Shown: in pieces, positions 53,685 through 64,000 of the stretch | Numbering within the stretch: the stretch's first letter is position 1 | Layout of the letters: the number at the start of each line of letters is the position of its first letter | Source: Rhizobium acidisoli | GTDB lineage: Bacteria; Pseudomonadota; Alphaproteobacteria; Rhizobiales; Rhizobiaceae | Length of the DNA stretch: 64,000 nucleotides | Reading direction: 5' to 3' | NCBI RefSeq assembly: GCF_002531755.2 | Contig: NZ_CP035001.1 | Span: forward strand, 310,001 to 374,000 | Program-made: the position numbers and the translations under genes | The notes under the pieces: generated by a model | The model's input: only the letters and a program-made list of their open reading frames with translations | Database searches by the model: none | Told to the model about the DNA's origin: nothing

Positions 53685-54251
53685 ATGCTGTATCGAGCTG
53701 GTTGTGAGCCGCCTCAGCGCAGGGTTCCGATCGATCCATCATGCGATCTTCCTAACCAAGATGCGGTCGGTGATCGCTCATGCCGATAAGACCGGGATCG
53801 CTGCCGTGGTGAGTTGATCTTTCGGCCAAACAGAGCAAGCCTGGCGCGATATCGCGAGCTGCTCACGCAGGCAAGGTCGTGCACTTCGGGCTGACGTCCC
53901 GGCTAGGTGCTACGGTGCAGCAGAGCCGAGCGGCGGATATTCAATAAAAAATTTCGGCGGTGTATGTCCGTATTACCCGCCCTTCGATCGGCGACGTATT
54001 GGATCACTTCGACGTGCTCGAGATCGAGGACCGGTTTCTGGATGACGCCTAGCGCACCGGGCACGCCGCCAAGCCTGCACGGCTTCGGACATCGTCTTAA
54101 AGTCGGGCTTTTCGAGCTCTTTCTTCATTCAAGCACTCCTTCCAGCCTCCAACACGTAGGACTGTGAAAAAGAGCTTCAACCTGCCACCGAAAGATGGGG
54201 TTGGACCGTCCCTCCGCCGCACTAGATACGTCCTCCACCGGAGGAATTTGC
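53685..54251. other. Gap with weak gene remnants
   Basis: Near 53865-53945 the plus strand gives AGKVVHFGLTSR, reminiscent of an aldo-keto reductase. On the minus strand at about 53950-54132 a broken small frame reads KKELEKPDFKTMSEAVQAWR, then GVIQKPVLDLEHVEVIQYVA in another frame. Neither can be called a gene. Confidence 0.35.
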
Positions 54252-54515
54252 ATGACGAAGCTCACATATCATGTCGGCGAGCATGACGGCGGTTTTGGAT
54301 ACAGGCTCGGCGACGTTTGGTCCGAGACCTTTCCTACTCATGACACGGCGCTCAGAGCCGCTAAATCTGCAGCGGACCGGCAGCACCTCGAAGGCCGCGA
54401 CGCCGAGATATCCTATCAAGTTGCCGATGGGAGCTGGCAGACGGAACACGTGGATGGCGGCGACCGACCGGATACCGAGGTCGTGGACGACGACGCCAAG
54501 GGTTCGACGAGATGA
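54252..54515 (+). CDS. DUF2188-like small protein
   Basis: GGAGGAA precedes the ATG at 54252. The 87-residue product has a beta-rich start (LTYHVGEHDGGFGYRLGDVW), a helix (DTALRAAKSAADRQHL), and an acidic tail (GGDRPDTEVVDDDAKGS). It fits DUF2188, a family of small soluble proteins common in rhizobia and of unknown function. Confidence 0.7.
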   Translation: MTKLTYHVGEHDGGFGYRLGDVWSETFPTHDTALRAAKSAADRQHLEGRDAEISYQVADGSWQTEHVDGGDRPDTEVVDDDAKGSTR

Positions 54516-54584
54516 CGACGCTGACTGGATCTTGCAAGTGCGGGGACGTTCGACTTGCCGTCCGAGGCTCGCCGAGCCGGATTG

Positions 54585-54821
54585 GCATCTGCCACTCCAA
54601 CGGAAGTGGTTAAGGCGGCTGGACCCCCAGGGAATGAAGAGTCCGGCAAGCACCAAAACGTAAGTCGCTGAATGGAAGACACCGTCCCAAAAGGTGTTAA
54701 GTTCGAGGTTTTCGATGGAGGTGATGGGATACCAGGAGCTGACCACGTGGAGCAATTGGTGAAGGACAATGCCATCGAAGAAACCGCCGAGTACTACTCC
54801 CAGAAGAAGACCGGCGGACAT
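54585..54821 (-). pseudogene. DUF2243 membrane protein, truncated
   Basis: The strand encodes AGLLLGVVLGGFFDGIVLHQ, then LELNTFWDGVFHSATYVLVL and AGLFIPW, which is the first half of a DUF2243 four-helix membrane protein. After the second helix the frame continues into unrelated sequence overlapping the DUF2188 gene. The last two helices are missing. Confidence 0.65.
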
Positions 54822-54856
54822 CGGGAACTTTCTTCTATCGCCGCCTGCTATGCCAG

Positions 54857-55117
54857 TTATGCCAGGACCTTCGCTACGACCGCGGCCTCTATGAATGCGC
54901 TCCGGGCCAGCGCCGGGCTGCCGTGACGGGCGATCGCGTCCAAGCATCCTCTCTTGGCCGCGGCATATTCTGGACAACCGTTCGATGGCCAGCGGTGGAG
55001 GAGTTCAGACAGCGCCGCGTCGGGGCCATCGATCCGTTCGCGGAAGCCGTTGCCTATCCGCACAAATACCGGTGTGTCCCAGGTGACGTGGAAGGCGACG
55101 TCGATAACGTTTTCCAC
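54857..55117 (-). CDS. DUF982 protein
   Basis: A GTG start at 55117 follows AGGAGG. The 86-residue product matches DUF982: a beta-rich start (FHVTWDTPVFVRIGNG), then LSELLHRWPSN and CLDAIARHGSPALARSAFIE with a helical end. The family is found almost only in Rhizobiales, mostly on plasmids, and has no known function. A fragment of another member lies at 26650. Confidence 0.75.
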   Translation of the reverse strand: MENVIDVAFHVTWDTPVFVRIGNGFRERIDGPDAALSELLHRWPSNGCPEYAAAKRGCLDAIARHGSPALARSAFIEAAVVAKVLA

Positions 55118-55652
55118 AATAGACCTCCTGTTGACATTCCCAGGGAAACAAGGGCGCCGCTGCCAGGTTCCTCAGTCTGGAGTTTGGTGCGCTATCGGAC
55201 GCGTGATCGAGCCATTGGCTTGGAGAATTCTCGGATGGGTTTAGTAAATGCTGATACATCGGAAATAACGATTACCGCTGCCACTCCATACCCTCAACAG
55301 CCTGCCGCCAGCTTTTGGCTTCTAGTTATGGTGTTCCCACGAAACGCAAGAGCTGACCCCGAAAGCCTACGCACATGGCCGCATCGTGCAGTGGAAAGCC
55401 GTGGCCGGCGTCTCACAGGGAATGTGGATCATCCAAATAACGAAGGGATCCTATTGGCCCGGCGATGTCGCGTTGTTCGTGGACGCCTGAACAAGGCGCT
55501 TGTTTGTCACGTCAGGCAGTTGCGATTCAAGGGCGGACGTCGAGAAAATTTACCTCGTTTTTCGGGACATGGACTTCCTCAATTGCCCGCGGCAGAGACT
55601 TCTCCGATCGTCCATGCGAACAGATCGGCTTGTCCCATTGTCTCCAATGCGC
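55118..55652. other. Gap without recognisable genes
   Basis: A plus-strand frame at about 55360-55488 ends AHGRIVQWKAVAGVSQGMWI followed by a stop and looks coding in composition, but has no start and no family match. Confidence 0.35.
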
Positions 55653-55943
55653 TTAATGGACAGACTGGCTGATAACCCGATGCGGATAAGCTGCCTTGAA
55701 TTGCGATATCATCGCAAAGGCCTGCTGCAAGACCCGCTCGGCAACCTCGGGCCTGTCACGAGCAAGTTCATCGGCATTGATGCGGATTGCTTCTGCCATA
55801 TTGGCCGACATCGTCGCAAAGCGTCCCTCGCCATAAACCACAGCCTCCTGTGAGGCGGTCTCAAGCCAACGGGCAAAATCGACGATGATCTCCTCCCGCT
55901 CAGGGATGCTGGCGCTTTTGATGATATTGATGTTTTCTTCCAT
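55653..55943 (-). CDS. Hypothetical protein (96 aa), helical
   Basis: The ATG at 55943 has GGAG nine bases upstream. The protein is almost wholly helical: INIIKSASIPEREEIIVDFA, then LETASQEAVVYGEGRFATMS and RPEVAERVLQQAFAMISQFK. No signal peptide or membrane helix is seen. It lies upstream of usg's end on the same strand, 94 bases after it. I do not recognise a family. Confidence 0.55.
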   Translation of the reverse strand: MEENINIIKSASIPEREEIIVDFARWLETASQEAVVYGEGRFATMSANMAEAIRINADELARDRPEVAERVLQQAFAMISQFKAAYPHRVISQSVH

Positions 55944-56037
55944 GCGGTCTCGCTCCATACAGACGTGGAAAAGTCACCGAGCTCATCAAGCCTCGGCCGG
56001 CCGATGAGCTGGGGAGTGAGAAAATCAATTTCAAGCC

Positions 56038-56310
56038 TCAGTGCAGTTTTAATTCACCATCGACGCGCCGCCACTCATTGGGGCCGACCAGGCGATGGTG
56101 GCTGTAGCGAACAGAATGCAGCGGCCCATCGAGGGAAGCCTGCCAGAAATCCAGGAACCTGCGCATTTCGGGAAAGTCAGGGGCGAGATCGTATTCCTGC
56201 CAGACATAGGTCTGCAGGACGGATTCGAAATCCGGGATGCGATAAAGTATATGCGCGGTGGTCAGTCCGTACCCATTGAGCTGGCGCTCGAGATCAGATG
56301 AAAAGTTCAT
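56038..56310 (-). CDS. usg: Usg-family protein
   Basis: This 90-residue protein has the Usg pattern: LTTAHILYRIPDFESVLQTY, VWQEYDLAPDFPEMRRFLDF and WQASLDGPLHSVRYSHH. Usg proteins occur widely in alphaproteobacteria, and their function is unknown. It is transcribed divergently from groES, and the shared spacer holds the CIRCE element. A decayed copy of its end with the same spacer lies at 38701. Confidence 0.85.
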   Translation of the reverse strand: MNFSSDLERQLNGYGLTTAHILYRIPDFESVLQTYVWQEYDLAPDFPEMRRFLDFWQASLDGPLHSVRYSHHRLVGPNEWRRVDGELKLH

Positions 56311-56413
56311 GCTTCATCTCCGTTTCGTGACAATAGGGATGATCGCGCAGGTATGCGCCATGATCAACCTGTCCGAAACGGAAAAATTCACATTATTGTT
56401 CCTTTCCAGCGTG

Positions 56414-56440
56414 TTAGCAGCCGCAAAGGACGAGTGCTAA
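56414..56440 (+). promoter_or_regulatory. CIRCE element (HrcA operator) of groESL
   Basis: TTAGCAGCC, nine bases, then GAGTGCTAA matches the CIRCE consensus TTAGCACTC-N9-GAGTGCTAA, with a perfect right arm and seven of nine on the left. About 18 bases on, CTTGAAATCG could be the -35 part of a heat-shock sigma factor promoter. HrcA repression of groESL through CIRCE is well established. Confidence 0.8.
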
Positions 56441-56586
56441 TTTTTCTCAATCGCCCTCTTGAAATCGAAAAAATGCGAAAATAAATTTTTTTCGCGAAAC
56501 GCTCAAAGAGGTTTCGTTCCTGTCCGGATGCGGGCACTCCCATCCGGACAGGGGAACGTCATCACTGTTTGTCCATGGAGGAAAAC

Positions 56587-56901
56587 ATGTCGTTTAGACC
56601 GCTTCATGATCGCATTCTCGTCCGCCGCGTCGAATCCGAAGAGAAGACCAAGGGCGGCATCATCATTCCCGATACCGCCAAGGAAAAGCCGCAGGAAGGC
56701 GAAGTCGTCGCCGTCGGGCCCGGCGCGCGTAACGAGGCGGGCCAGATCCAGGCGCTCGACGTTAAGGCTGGTGACCGCATCCTGTTCGGCAAGTGGTCTG
56801 GCACTGAGATCAAGATCAACGGCGAAGACCTGCTGATCATGAAGGAAAGTGACGTCATGGGTATCATCGAAGCCCAGGTCGAGCAGAAGAAAGCCGCCTG
56901 A
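56587..56901 (+). CDS. groES: Co-chaperonin GroES
   Basis: GGAGGAAAA precedes the ATG at 56587. The 104-residue protein has the GroES fold: [20 protein letters not shown], then [14 protein letters not shown] (mobile loop) and [20 protein letters not shown]. It caps GroEL during protein folding in the cytoplasm. It is followed after 54 bases by groEL, under CIRCE control. Rhizobia often carry several groESL copies; this one on an accessory region is likely a secondary copy. Confidence 0.95.
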   Translation: MSFRPLHDRILVRRVESEEKTKGGIIIPDTAKEKPQEGEVVAVGPGARNEAGQIQALDVKAGDRILFGKWSGTEIKINGEDLLIMKESDVMGIIEAQVEQKKAA

Positions 56902-56943
56902 GCCTACCCTGTCGAAACCATCAGTCAAATAGCTGCCTATTGA

Positions 56944-58584
<1,641 letters not shown>

Positions 58585-58593
58585 CATCAAGAA

Positions 58594-58621
58594 GGCCCCG
58601 CCCGTGTATGCGGGCGGGGCC
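58594..58621 (+). terminator. Terminator of groESL
   Basis: GGCCCCGCCCG-TGTATG-CGGGCGGGGCC is an 11-pair, very GC-rich hairpin that starts nine bases after the groEL stop. Confidence 0.8.
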
Positions 58622-59543
58622 CCAAGGACGATCCGTAGCGGATCGACCCTAGGCGGCAAACCTGAAACTTCGCCTGTTTCACCGCTTTCACCGAAGCCCG
58701 TGCAGTCTTAATTTTACCGAGGCAGGCGAACGGCTTCTGTTGCCCTCAGGATCACGGGAAAATCTTCAGGAGTAATCGCCAACATCTCCCGTTTTTCCGC
58801 AGATCTCATGGCATTGGATCGCATGGCCATGCGGTCCCTTCGAACCGGCCGGATTGCTCCACGGCTGATGAGAAATTCGTCCCCGAGCGACGACGCCACA
58901 ATAGCATGGTGGAGCTTGCCGAGATATGGGCTGCGGCCCATCCCGCCAGGGGACGGCCGCGGAAGCTCTCCGAGCAGCGCCTGAAGGTGAAGTCTGAGAA
59001 GCGTCTGCGACTTCGCAGCGAAAGCGCTCCCAAACCCTCCGGCTCGCCCTCGTGAAGTTTCTTTTCGATGAATGCCTTCACATCGTTACGAACGTGAAAC
59101 CTCTTCGATGATTCACGGCATTAGCTTCCAATCGGTTTCGCCGCCAAGGCCCAGCCAATCCACATGAAAACAATCGTGGCCGAGCGCTTACGCCATGGTG
59201 ATTATCGTCCCGCAGATGCTTCCTGCGCTGCACAGCCGAACAACTCAACACTCCCCGATTGATTTTCATCGTCCGAGGGCCGTCCCCTGCCGCCGGCAGA
59301 ACACCCCGTCCTTGATTCATCGGTGGCTCATCACCATATTCATCACATGTTGATCTTGCATCATGATATCGTCGTAAGGCGGGTGTTCCTCATCGCAGGA
59401 ACTTGAGCCCCGGCTGGCCGCGTCGCGCCCGCCGAGGGCGTTGGCAGCCGGTCGATAAGGCTGGGAAGCCTCACTGACATTCTCTCAACAATTCCATCGT
59501 TCGCTGTCGCAGAACCTAGTTCGCGGCGCACAGGAGTTATCAA
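58622..59543. other. Long gap without an assigned gene
   Basis: Frames at 58714-58941 (minus) and a 32-codon frame at about 59166-59264 (plus) are open but have no family match. Some residual Lys/Arg-rich coding-like sequence lies near 58910-59055. Nothing can be named. Confidence 0.4.
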
Positions 59544-59962
59544 ATGACACGCGACAAGACCTCGAGGAGGCCTGCGATCATTATCGGCCGCTCGGAGCAC
59601 GGAAGGCTGATCAAGCTCGCCGAGGCGCATGCGTCCAAAAACCCTGAAGTATCCGACGAGCTCCTTCAAGAACTGGAACGGGCGCGCCTTGTCGACGACA
59701 ACCTGCTCCCACCCGACGTCGTCCATATGGGCTCAACGTTCGCTTTACGAGCGACCTGGGCGAAGAAAAGCAGGTGACCCTCGTGTTTCCCGGAGAGGCG
59801 GACATCGCCGAAGGGAAGATCTCCATACTCACGCCGATCGGCGCCGCGCTAATCGGTCTGAAAGCCGGCCAGTCAATCGACTGGACCGCTCGTGACGGCC
59901 GGCTGCACCGGCTGACTGTCGAAACGGTGGCAGCGCCCGCGGAACTTGGGCAGGTGCTATGA
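59544..59962 (+). pseudogene. Rnk-type nucleoside diphosphate kinase regulator, one-base frameshift
   Basis: The first frame carries the Rnk N-terminal coiled coil (SEHGRLIKLAEAHASKNPEV, then SDELLQELERARLV) and DDNLLPPDVVHMGST. A missing base near 59739 shifts the FKBP-like C-terminal domain into the next frame (VTLVFPGEADIAEGKISILT, then PIGAALIGLKAGQSIDW). With the base restored the gene gives a normal roughly 138-residue GreA/Rnk-like protein that binds RNA polymerase. Sequencing error should be excluded. Confidence 0.75.
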
Positions 59963-60096
59963 TTACCATCAACCGTCCCCGCCTTCTTCCTGGAGGGTGC
60001 ATCACCGCAGGACCCTGACCCCTGTGCCGTGCGCGGCCAGGGGAACTCCATCCATGTCGATTTTGAACGCCCCTAACCGGGCGATGGAGAACTGCG

Positions 60097-60618
60097 ATGA
60101 ACGACCAATTCCTGCTGACCACTAAGGACTTCACCCTGCTCGAGGCGATGCTCGACGACCCGCTCGTCCGGGACACCACCCTCATCCCCCTCCTCAGGCG
60201 GAAGATGGCTTCCGCCATCGTCATGTTCAGGGAGGATCTGCCGGAGGACGTCGCCAGCCTGAACAGTCGTGTGACTTTCAGCATCGGCGGTCGGCGCGAT
60301 ACGCGGGTTCTCACCACCGGCCGCATGACGACGCCGGTCGGAATGCTTCTTCCGGTGGACACGTTGCGCGGTCTTGCACTCCTTGGCCTGAGAGAAGGTC
60401 AGATGATCGTCATCGAAAATGCCGACGGGTTTGAAGAAACCATCCTGCTGGACGCGGTGAACTACCAGCCGGAACGCATGATGCGCAGATCGGACGGCTT
60501 TCCAGTGAGGATCAGACTGGCCGACAAGCCGGTGCTGAGGTTGACGCAAGGGGTCGAACCTGTGTGCAGCGCAAGACCGCCGGAGGAACCGGACGACCCC
60601 GGACCGTCGGCCGCCTAA
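60097..60618 (+). CDS. Rnk/GreA-like protein
   Basis: This 173-residue protein resembles the neighbouring Rnk-type gene in layout. It has a helical N-terminus (LTTKDFTLLEAMLDDPLVRD, LIPLLRRKMASAIVMF) and an FKBP-like C-terminal domain (PVGMLLPVDTLRGLALLGLR, EGQMIVIENADG). A Pro-rich tail ends it. Such proteins may bind RNA polymerase or regulate nucleotide pools in stress. It follows the frameshifted rnk gene after 134 bases on the same strand. Confidence 0.7.
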   Translation: MNDQFLLTTKDFTLLEAMLDDPLVRDTTLIPLLRRKMASAIVMFREDLPEDVASLNSRVTFSIGGRRDTRVLTTGRMTTPVGMLLPVDTLRGLALLGLREGQMIVIENADGFEETILLDAVNYQPERMMRRSDGFPVRIRLADKPVLRLTQGVEPVCSARPPEEPDDPGPSAA

Positions 60619-61282
60619 CGTACTCCGTTGGTCTGGTAGTGGTCTGACCGATAAGCTTCGCTCAGATGTCAAAGGCCGAGAAGCTGCGAGCATGCTTTTT
60701 CCATTGTGTCCTTCGCTGGCTCACCGTGACTATATGAGCGAAGCGACGCTCCGGGCGCTCCGGTCAATGCTGATGCTCCTCGCAGAAGCGCGCGCGCCGA
60801 CGCCCTCCCGATCTCGGCGACGCCTGGCTGGGCTAGTCGCGCAATGTGATCGCAACCCGCATGGGCCGAAACCGCTTCAGGGTTCGGTGGAGCAGTGCCT
60901 GGTCAAGAGAAGCAGCGACAAGGTGCGGGGCGATAGAGCACGCTCCCTTAGGGGATGCGCTCAAGAGACAAAGCGAAGTCGGTTCTCGGGCTCCTTTTTC
61001 AGACTGCATTGTCCGGCAAATCGGTATAAGCCATCGCCTGGCTGGCCCTTCCTTGTGAGATGGGCTCCTGCCAAATAGCGCGTGTTTTCATAGATCTCTA
61101 ACGTACAAGCCGACGGCTCGCCTCGTCCATGCAGCTTCTTTCCAAAAGCACGTTGCAAGGGATGCAACTTCGAGAAGCGCCAATGCGAGAAATAGTTCCT
61201 CTGCCTCATCGGCGATTTGCTACGGAACCTTGTGCCCTTCCCAAGGTTTGCAGCCCGCTACAATCAAACCAGGAGCTTTGCC
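60619..61282. other. Gap without recognisable genes
   Basis: Open frames here (for example 60961-61209 minus) lack family features. No structured element was noticed. Confidence 0.4.
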
Positions 61283-62146
61283 ATGACTGACATTCGTCGC
61301 CCCTCCCCTCCCTACGGCGAACAGCAGCAGGAGCCGCCGGGCGAGACGGCGCTGATGGACCCCATCCCCGATCACGGCGAAAAATCCTACAAGGGGAACG
61401 GCAAGCTAGAAGGCAAGGTGGCCTTGATCACCGGCGCCGACTCCGGGATCGGCAAAGCGGTGGCGATCGCCTTTGCCCGCGAAGGCGCCGACGTTGTCAT
61501 CTCCTACCTCAACGAGGATGAAGACGCCCAAGATACGGCTAAATGGGTCGAGGAGGCCGGGCGCAAAGCGCTGGTGGTGCCAGGCGACATCAAATCCGAG
61601 GAACACTGCAACACGCTCGTGCAACGCGCCGTCGATGAGCTCGGTAGTCTCGATATTCTGGTGAACAACGCCGCCTTCCAGCGGACCTATGCCGACATCG
61701 CCGACATTACAGCCGATGAATGGGACGAGACGTTCCGGACGAACATCTACGCGCCCTTCTTCCTGTCGAAGGCAGCGGCTCCGCACATGAAGCCCGGCAG
61801 CGCGATCATCAACACCACTTCGATACAATCGCGCCAGCCGTCGCCTCAACTCCTTGCCTATGCGTCCACCAAGGGAGCGGTTTCGAATTTTACCGCTGGG
61901 CTCGCGGAAATGCTCGCCGAAAAAGGTATCCGGGTGAACGCGGTGGCGCCAGGCCCGATCTGGACGCCCCTGATCCCCTCGACCATGCCGGCGGAAAAAG
62001 CAGCCAAGTTCGGTGAGCAAACGCTGCTGAAGCGAGCCGGACAGCCGGCGGAGCTCGCCGGCGCATATGTCCTCCTGGCATCTGAGCTTGGAAGCTATAT
62101 GACCGGCGCGGTCATCCCCGTCACAGGTGGCGAGATCATGATTTGA
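61283..62146 (+). CDS. SDR-family oxidoreductase, stress-type with N-terminal extension
   Basis: AGGAG precedes the ATG at 61283. The 287-residue SDR has a Pro/Gln-rich extension of about 40 residues (RRPSPPYGEQQQEPPGETAL). It then has TGADSGIG at 50-57, NNAA at 128-131, Ser180, Tyr193 and Lys197. This extended type (YghA/YdaD-like) is common among general-stress SDRs. It is coupled to a patatin gene by overlapping stop and TTG start. Confidence 0.85.
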   Translation: MTDIRRPSPPYGEQQQEPPGETALMDPIPDHGEKSYKGNGKLEGKVALITGADSGIGKAVAIAFAREGADVVISYLNEDEDAQDTAKWVEEAGRKALVVPGDIKSEEHCNTLVQRAVDELGSLDILVNNAAFQRTYADIADITADEWDETFRTNIYAPFFLSKAAAPHMKPGSAIINTTSIQSRQPSPQLLAYASTKGAVSNFTAGLAEMLAEKGIRVNAVAPGPIWTPLIPSTMPAEKAAKFGEQTLLKRAGQPAELAGAYVLLASELGSYMTGAVIPVTGGEIMI

Positions 62147-63158
62147 CGGCCATCAACGCCTCATCGGAAGTCTGGCTCTGCCTGTCGGGAGGCAATGCCC
62201 TGGGCGCCTACCACGCCGGGGCGTATCGCGCCCTGCACGCAGCGGGCATCCGCCCCGAGCGTGTTGCAGGGACATCGGTCGGCGCGGTCGTCGGCGCGTT
62301 GATCGCCGGAAACAAGCCTGAGGACCGGCTAGCGCGTCTGGATGAGTTTTGGCAACTGACCGCCAGCGATGTTGCCATCGCTAATTTCGCCCACCTCTGG
62401 GACGGATCAAAGATTGCCTCGTCGCTCGGCACCCTGCTTCACGGTCGACCGCGTTTGTTTCAGCCGTCTCTCGGCTTGTGGTGGCGGCGCCTGAGCGGTC
62501 TGCCGTCACCATCCCTATTCGAGCGCTCGGGCATTGGAAGACGGTTACCCGGCTTGTCGATTTCGACTATCTCAACGGCGGAGACGTTCGCCTTGTCGTC
62601 AGTGCGACGGATGTCTCGACGGGGGAAGAGCAGGTTTACGACACCTCTCAAATGGAAATCACCATCGACCATCTGATGGCGTCTTCGGCATTTCCCGTGC
62701 TTTTCCCGTCCGAGCCGGTGGGTGATCGGCATATGGTTGACGGTGGCCTGGCCGCCAATCTGCCGATCCTTCCGCTGTTTCGGGAGCCGCCGGCCTGCCC
62801 CGTCAAGTGTTTGGCCTTCGATCTGGTTCAAGCGAACGGACCCGTGCCGAATACCCTCGACGACGCGGTCCACCGCATGCAGGACCTGTTATTGGCCAAT
62901 CAAAGCCAACGGTCGATGGAGTTACTGAAACACCGGGCATCAGGCTGGCCGGTGCCAATCTCCGCACTTCATATCTCCTACAAGGGCGAACGGGAAGTCG
63001 GCGGCAAGATGCTGGAATTTTCCACCGCATCGATGAAGGTACGAACAGACGCGGGAAAGTCCGACGCCGAGATTGCAATGCGATGGCTTGACGAAGCCGG
63101 CCTACCAGGGAGCCACGCCGATCATATCGAAGAGTATGAGTTTGGCGTCTCAGGTTAG
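62143..63158 (+). pseudogene. Patatin-like phospholipase, frameshifted
   Basis: A TTG start overlaps the SDR stop. The first frame holds the patatin start (CLSGGNALGAYHAGAYRALH, then GTSVGAVVGALIAGNKPEDR) with the nucleophile Ser in GTSVG. After about 62540 the rest lies in another frame (LVDFDYLNGGDVRLVVSATD, then MVDGGLAANLPILPLF with the catalytic Asp in DGG). All active-site parts exist, so a single indel inactivates the gene, or the read is in error. The final length would be about 335 residues. Confidence 0.75.
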
Positions 63159-63200
63159 GTGTGGGAACGGGGATTGCATTAGGGCGCAGTGACGATTTAA

Positions 63201-63961
63201 CTATTTGAGCCAGATTGCGATAGCGGCGAGTTTGACGAAGCCCATGAAGTTGGCGAGGAGCTTGTCGTATCTGGTTGCGACGCGTCGAAACTGCTTGAGC
63301 TTGTTGAAGAAGCGTTCGATCTTGTTGCGCTCCTTGTAGAGATCGGCGTCGTAGGGGCGCAGGACTTTCCGGTTACGCTTGGGTGGGATGACGACGTCAA
63401 TTCCGGCCTCATCGATCCTGTCGATGAGATGATCTGCGTCATATCCCTTGTCAGCGATGGTGGCCTTGGCGTCGAAACCCTCGACGAGAGCATGGGCAAA
63501 GGCGATGTCGTTGCGCTGCCCCGGGCTGGCGATCAAACGGACTGGAAGGCCGAGCGCCTCGGTGGCGGCGTGGATTTTGGTGCTCAGCCCGCCCCGAGAC
63601 CGACCCAGGCCCTGGGCATCTGCCCCCCTTTGACCTTACGAGCGCCCGCCGCATGCTGATGCGCCCGCACGACGGTACTGTCGATCATCAGCCATTCGAG
63701 GTCGGCTTCGCGGGCCAAAACCGAAAGCATCTCGTCAAGGACGCCAATTTCGATCCAACGGTAATAACGTCGTTTCACCGAGCGGTAATCGCCGAGCCGT
63801 TCCGGCAGGTCACGCCAGCGACCACCGGAGCGGGCCATCCACAACAGCGCCTCCAGGAACAGCCGGTTGTTCGTGCGCGGACCGCGCTTGCCTTTCGTGC
63901 CGCCTGGCACAAATCTTTTGATCCGTTCCCACTGATCATCCCGAAGCGCATCGCAATCCAT
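63201..63961 (-). mobile_element. IS5-family (IS427-like) insertion sequence transposase
   Basis: Two overlapping frames encode a DDE transposase. The first (63584-63961) has DDQWERIKRFVPGGTKGKRG and the catalytic Asp in WLMIDSTVVRAHQH. The second continues with GLSTKIHAATEALGLPVRLI and ADKGYDADHLIDRIDEAGID, ending FFNKLKQFRRVATRYDKLLA with the catalytic Glu in RNKIERFF. The two are joined by a -1 shift at AAAGGGGGGC (63623-63632), the usual slippery site type for this group. Inverted repeats were not resolved; the element may extend past the right edge. Confidence 0.85.
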
Positions 63962-64000
63962 GGCCAATCTCCAAAATTAGCCTTGAATCTGATTTGCTCC

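Noticed and set aside
55005..55259. Possible gene in the 55.1-55.6 kb gap
   Set aside because: Only short overlapping frames without start signals or family match.

Overview
The window looks like an accessory region, probably on a plasmid or secondary replicon, of a Rhizobium-type alphaproteobacterium (Rhizobiaceae). The evidence is high-GC coding sequence, a groESL operon with a CIRCE operator and a divergent usg gene, and many small rhizobial families (DUF982, DUF1236, DUF2188, DUF6894, DUF2493). Regulator/oxidoreductase pairs are numerous, and IS3 and IS5 family elements are present. No rRNA, tRNA, CRISPR array, replication or conjugation genes were seen. The gene content is a mosaic: intact stress, redox and signalling genes sit between many frameshifted, truncated or start-less relics.

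Layout. 0-5.7 kb: a secreted protein cut by the window edge, an alpha/beta hydrolase, modules of small genes each followed by a broken thermonuclease-like gene, and an AlkB-like dioxygenase. 6-12 kb: relics of LysR, winged-helix ATPase and DJ-1/PfpI genes around an MscS channel with a cyclic-nucleotide-binding domain, then a monooxygenase/SDR pair divergent from a LysR regulator. 12.4-14.3 kb: an EF-G-like GTPase paralogue. 15.5-17.6 kb: a VOC-YCII-NmrA-VOC cluster. 17.6-20 kb: further relics of the small-gene modules and an IS3 element beside a truncated PAS-domain gene. 20.3-25.2 kb: a secreted DUF1236 protein, an NmrA/AraC divergent pair, and a TetR/saccharopine-dehydrogenase-like divergent pair with a palindromic operator. 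25.2-27 kb: a junk yard containing thioredoxin-reductase, aminoglycoside acetyltransferase, resolvase and DUF982 pieces. 27-29.2 kb: a membrane GGDEF-EAL protein.

29.5-38.5 kb: a start-less, frameshifted glycosyltransferase copy, SDR and AraC relics, an EamA/AraC pair, a broken MFS exporter joined to a copied dehydrogenase tail, an exported epoxide hydrolase, and broken AraC, LysR and YcxB-like genes. 38.6-42.9 kb: a decayed copy of the usg-groESL control region, then a hypothetical gene, an intact glycosyltransferase and an amylo-alpha-1,6-glucosidase-like protein that form a likely operon. 43.3-46.6 kb: two cyclic-di-GMP enzymes (HD-GYP and GAF-GGDEF-EAL) and a cold-shock protein. 47-55 kb: SDR, GFA, AraC, broken nitroreductase and azoreductase, a quinone-oxidoreductase-like gene whose 3' end occurs three times in the window, VapBC, and small rhizobial proteins. 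55.6-63.2 kb: usg, groES, groEL, two Rnk-like proteins (one frameshifted), an SDR and a frameshifted patatin. An IS5-family element lies at the right edge.

No clearly new defence or biosynthetic system is visible. The most unusual content is repeat-like: a recurring small-gene/thermonuclease module with a shared upstream block, a dehydrogenase 3' tail present three times, a duplicated heat-shock promoter region, and a structured dispersed repeat in two copies. Many of the frameshifts are single-base or two-base, so raw reads should be consulted before all are accepted as decay.
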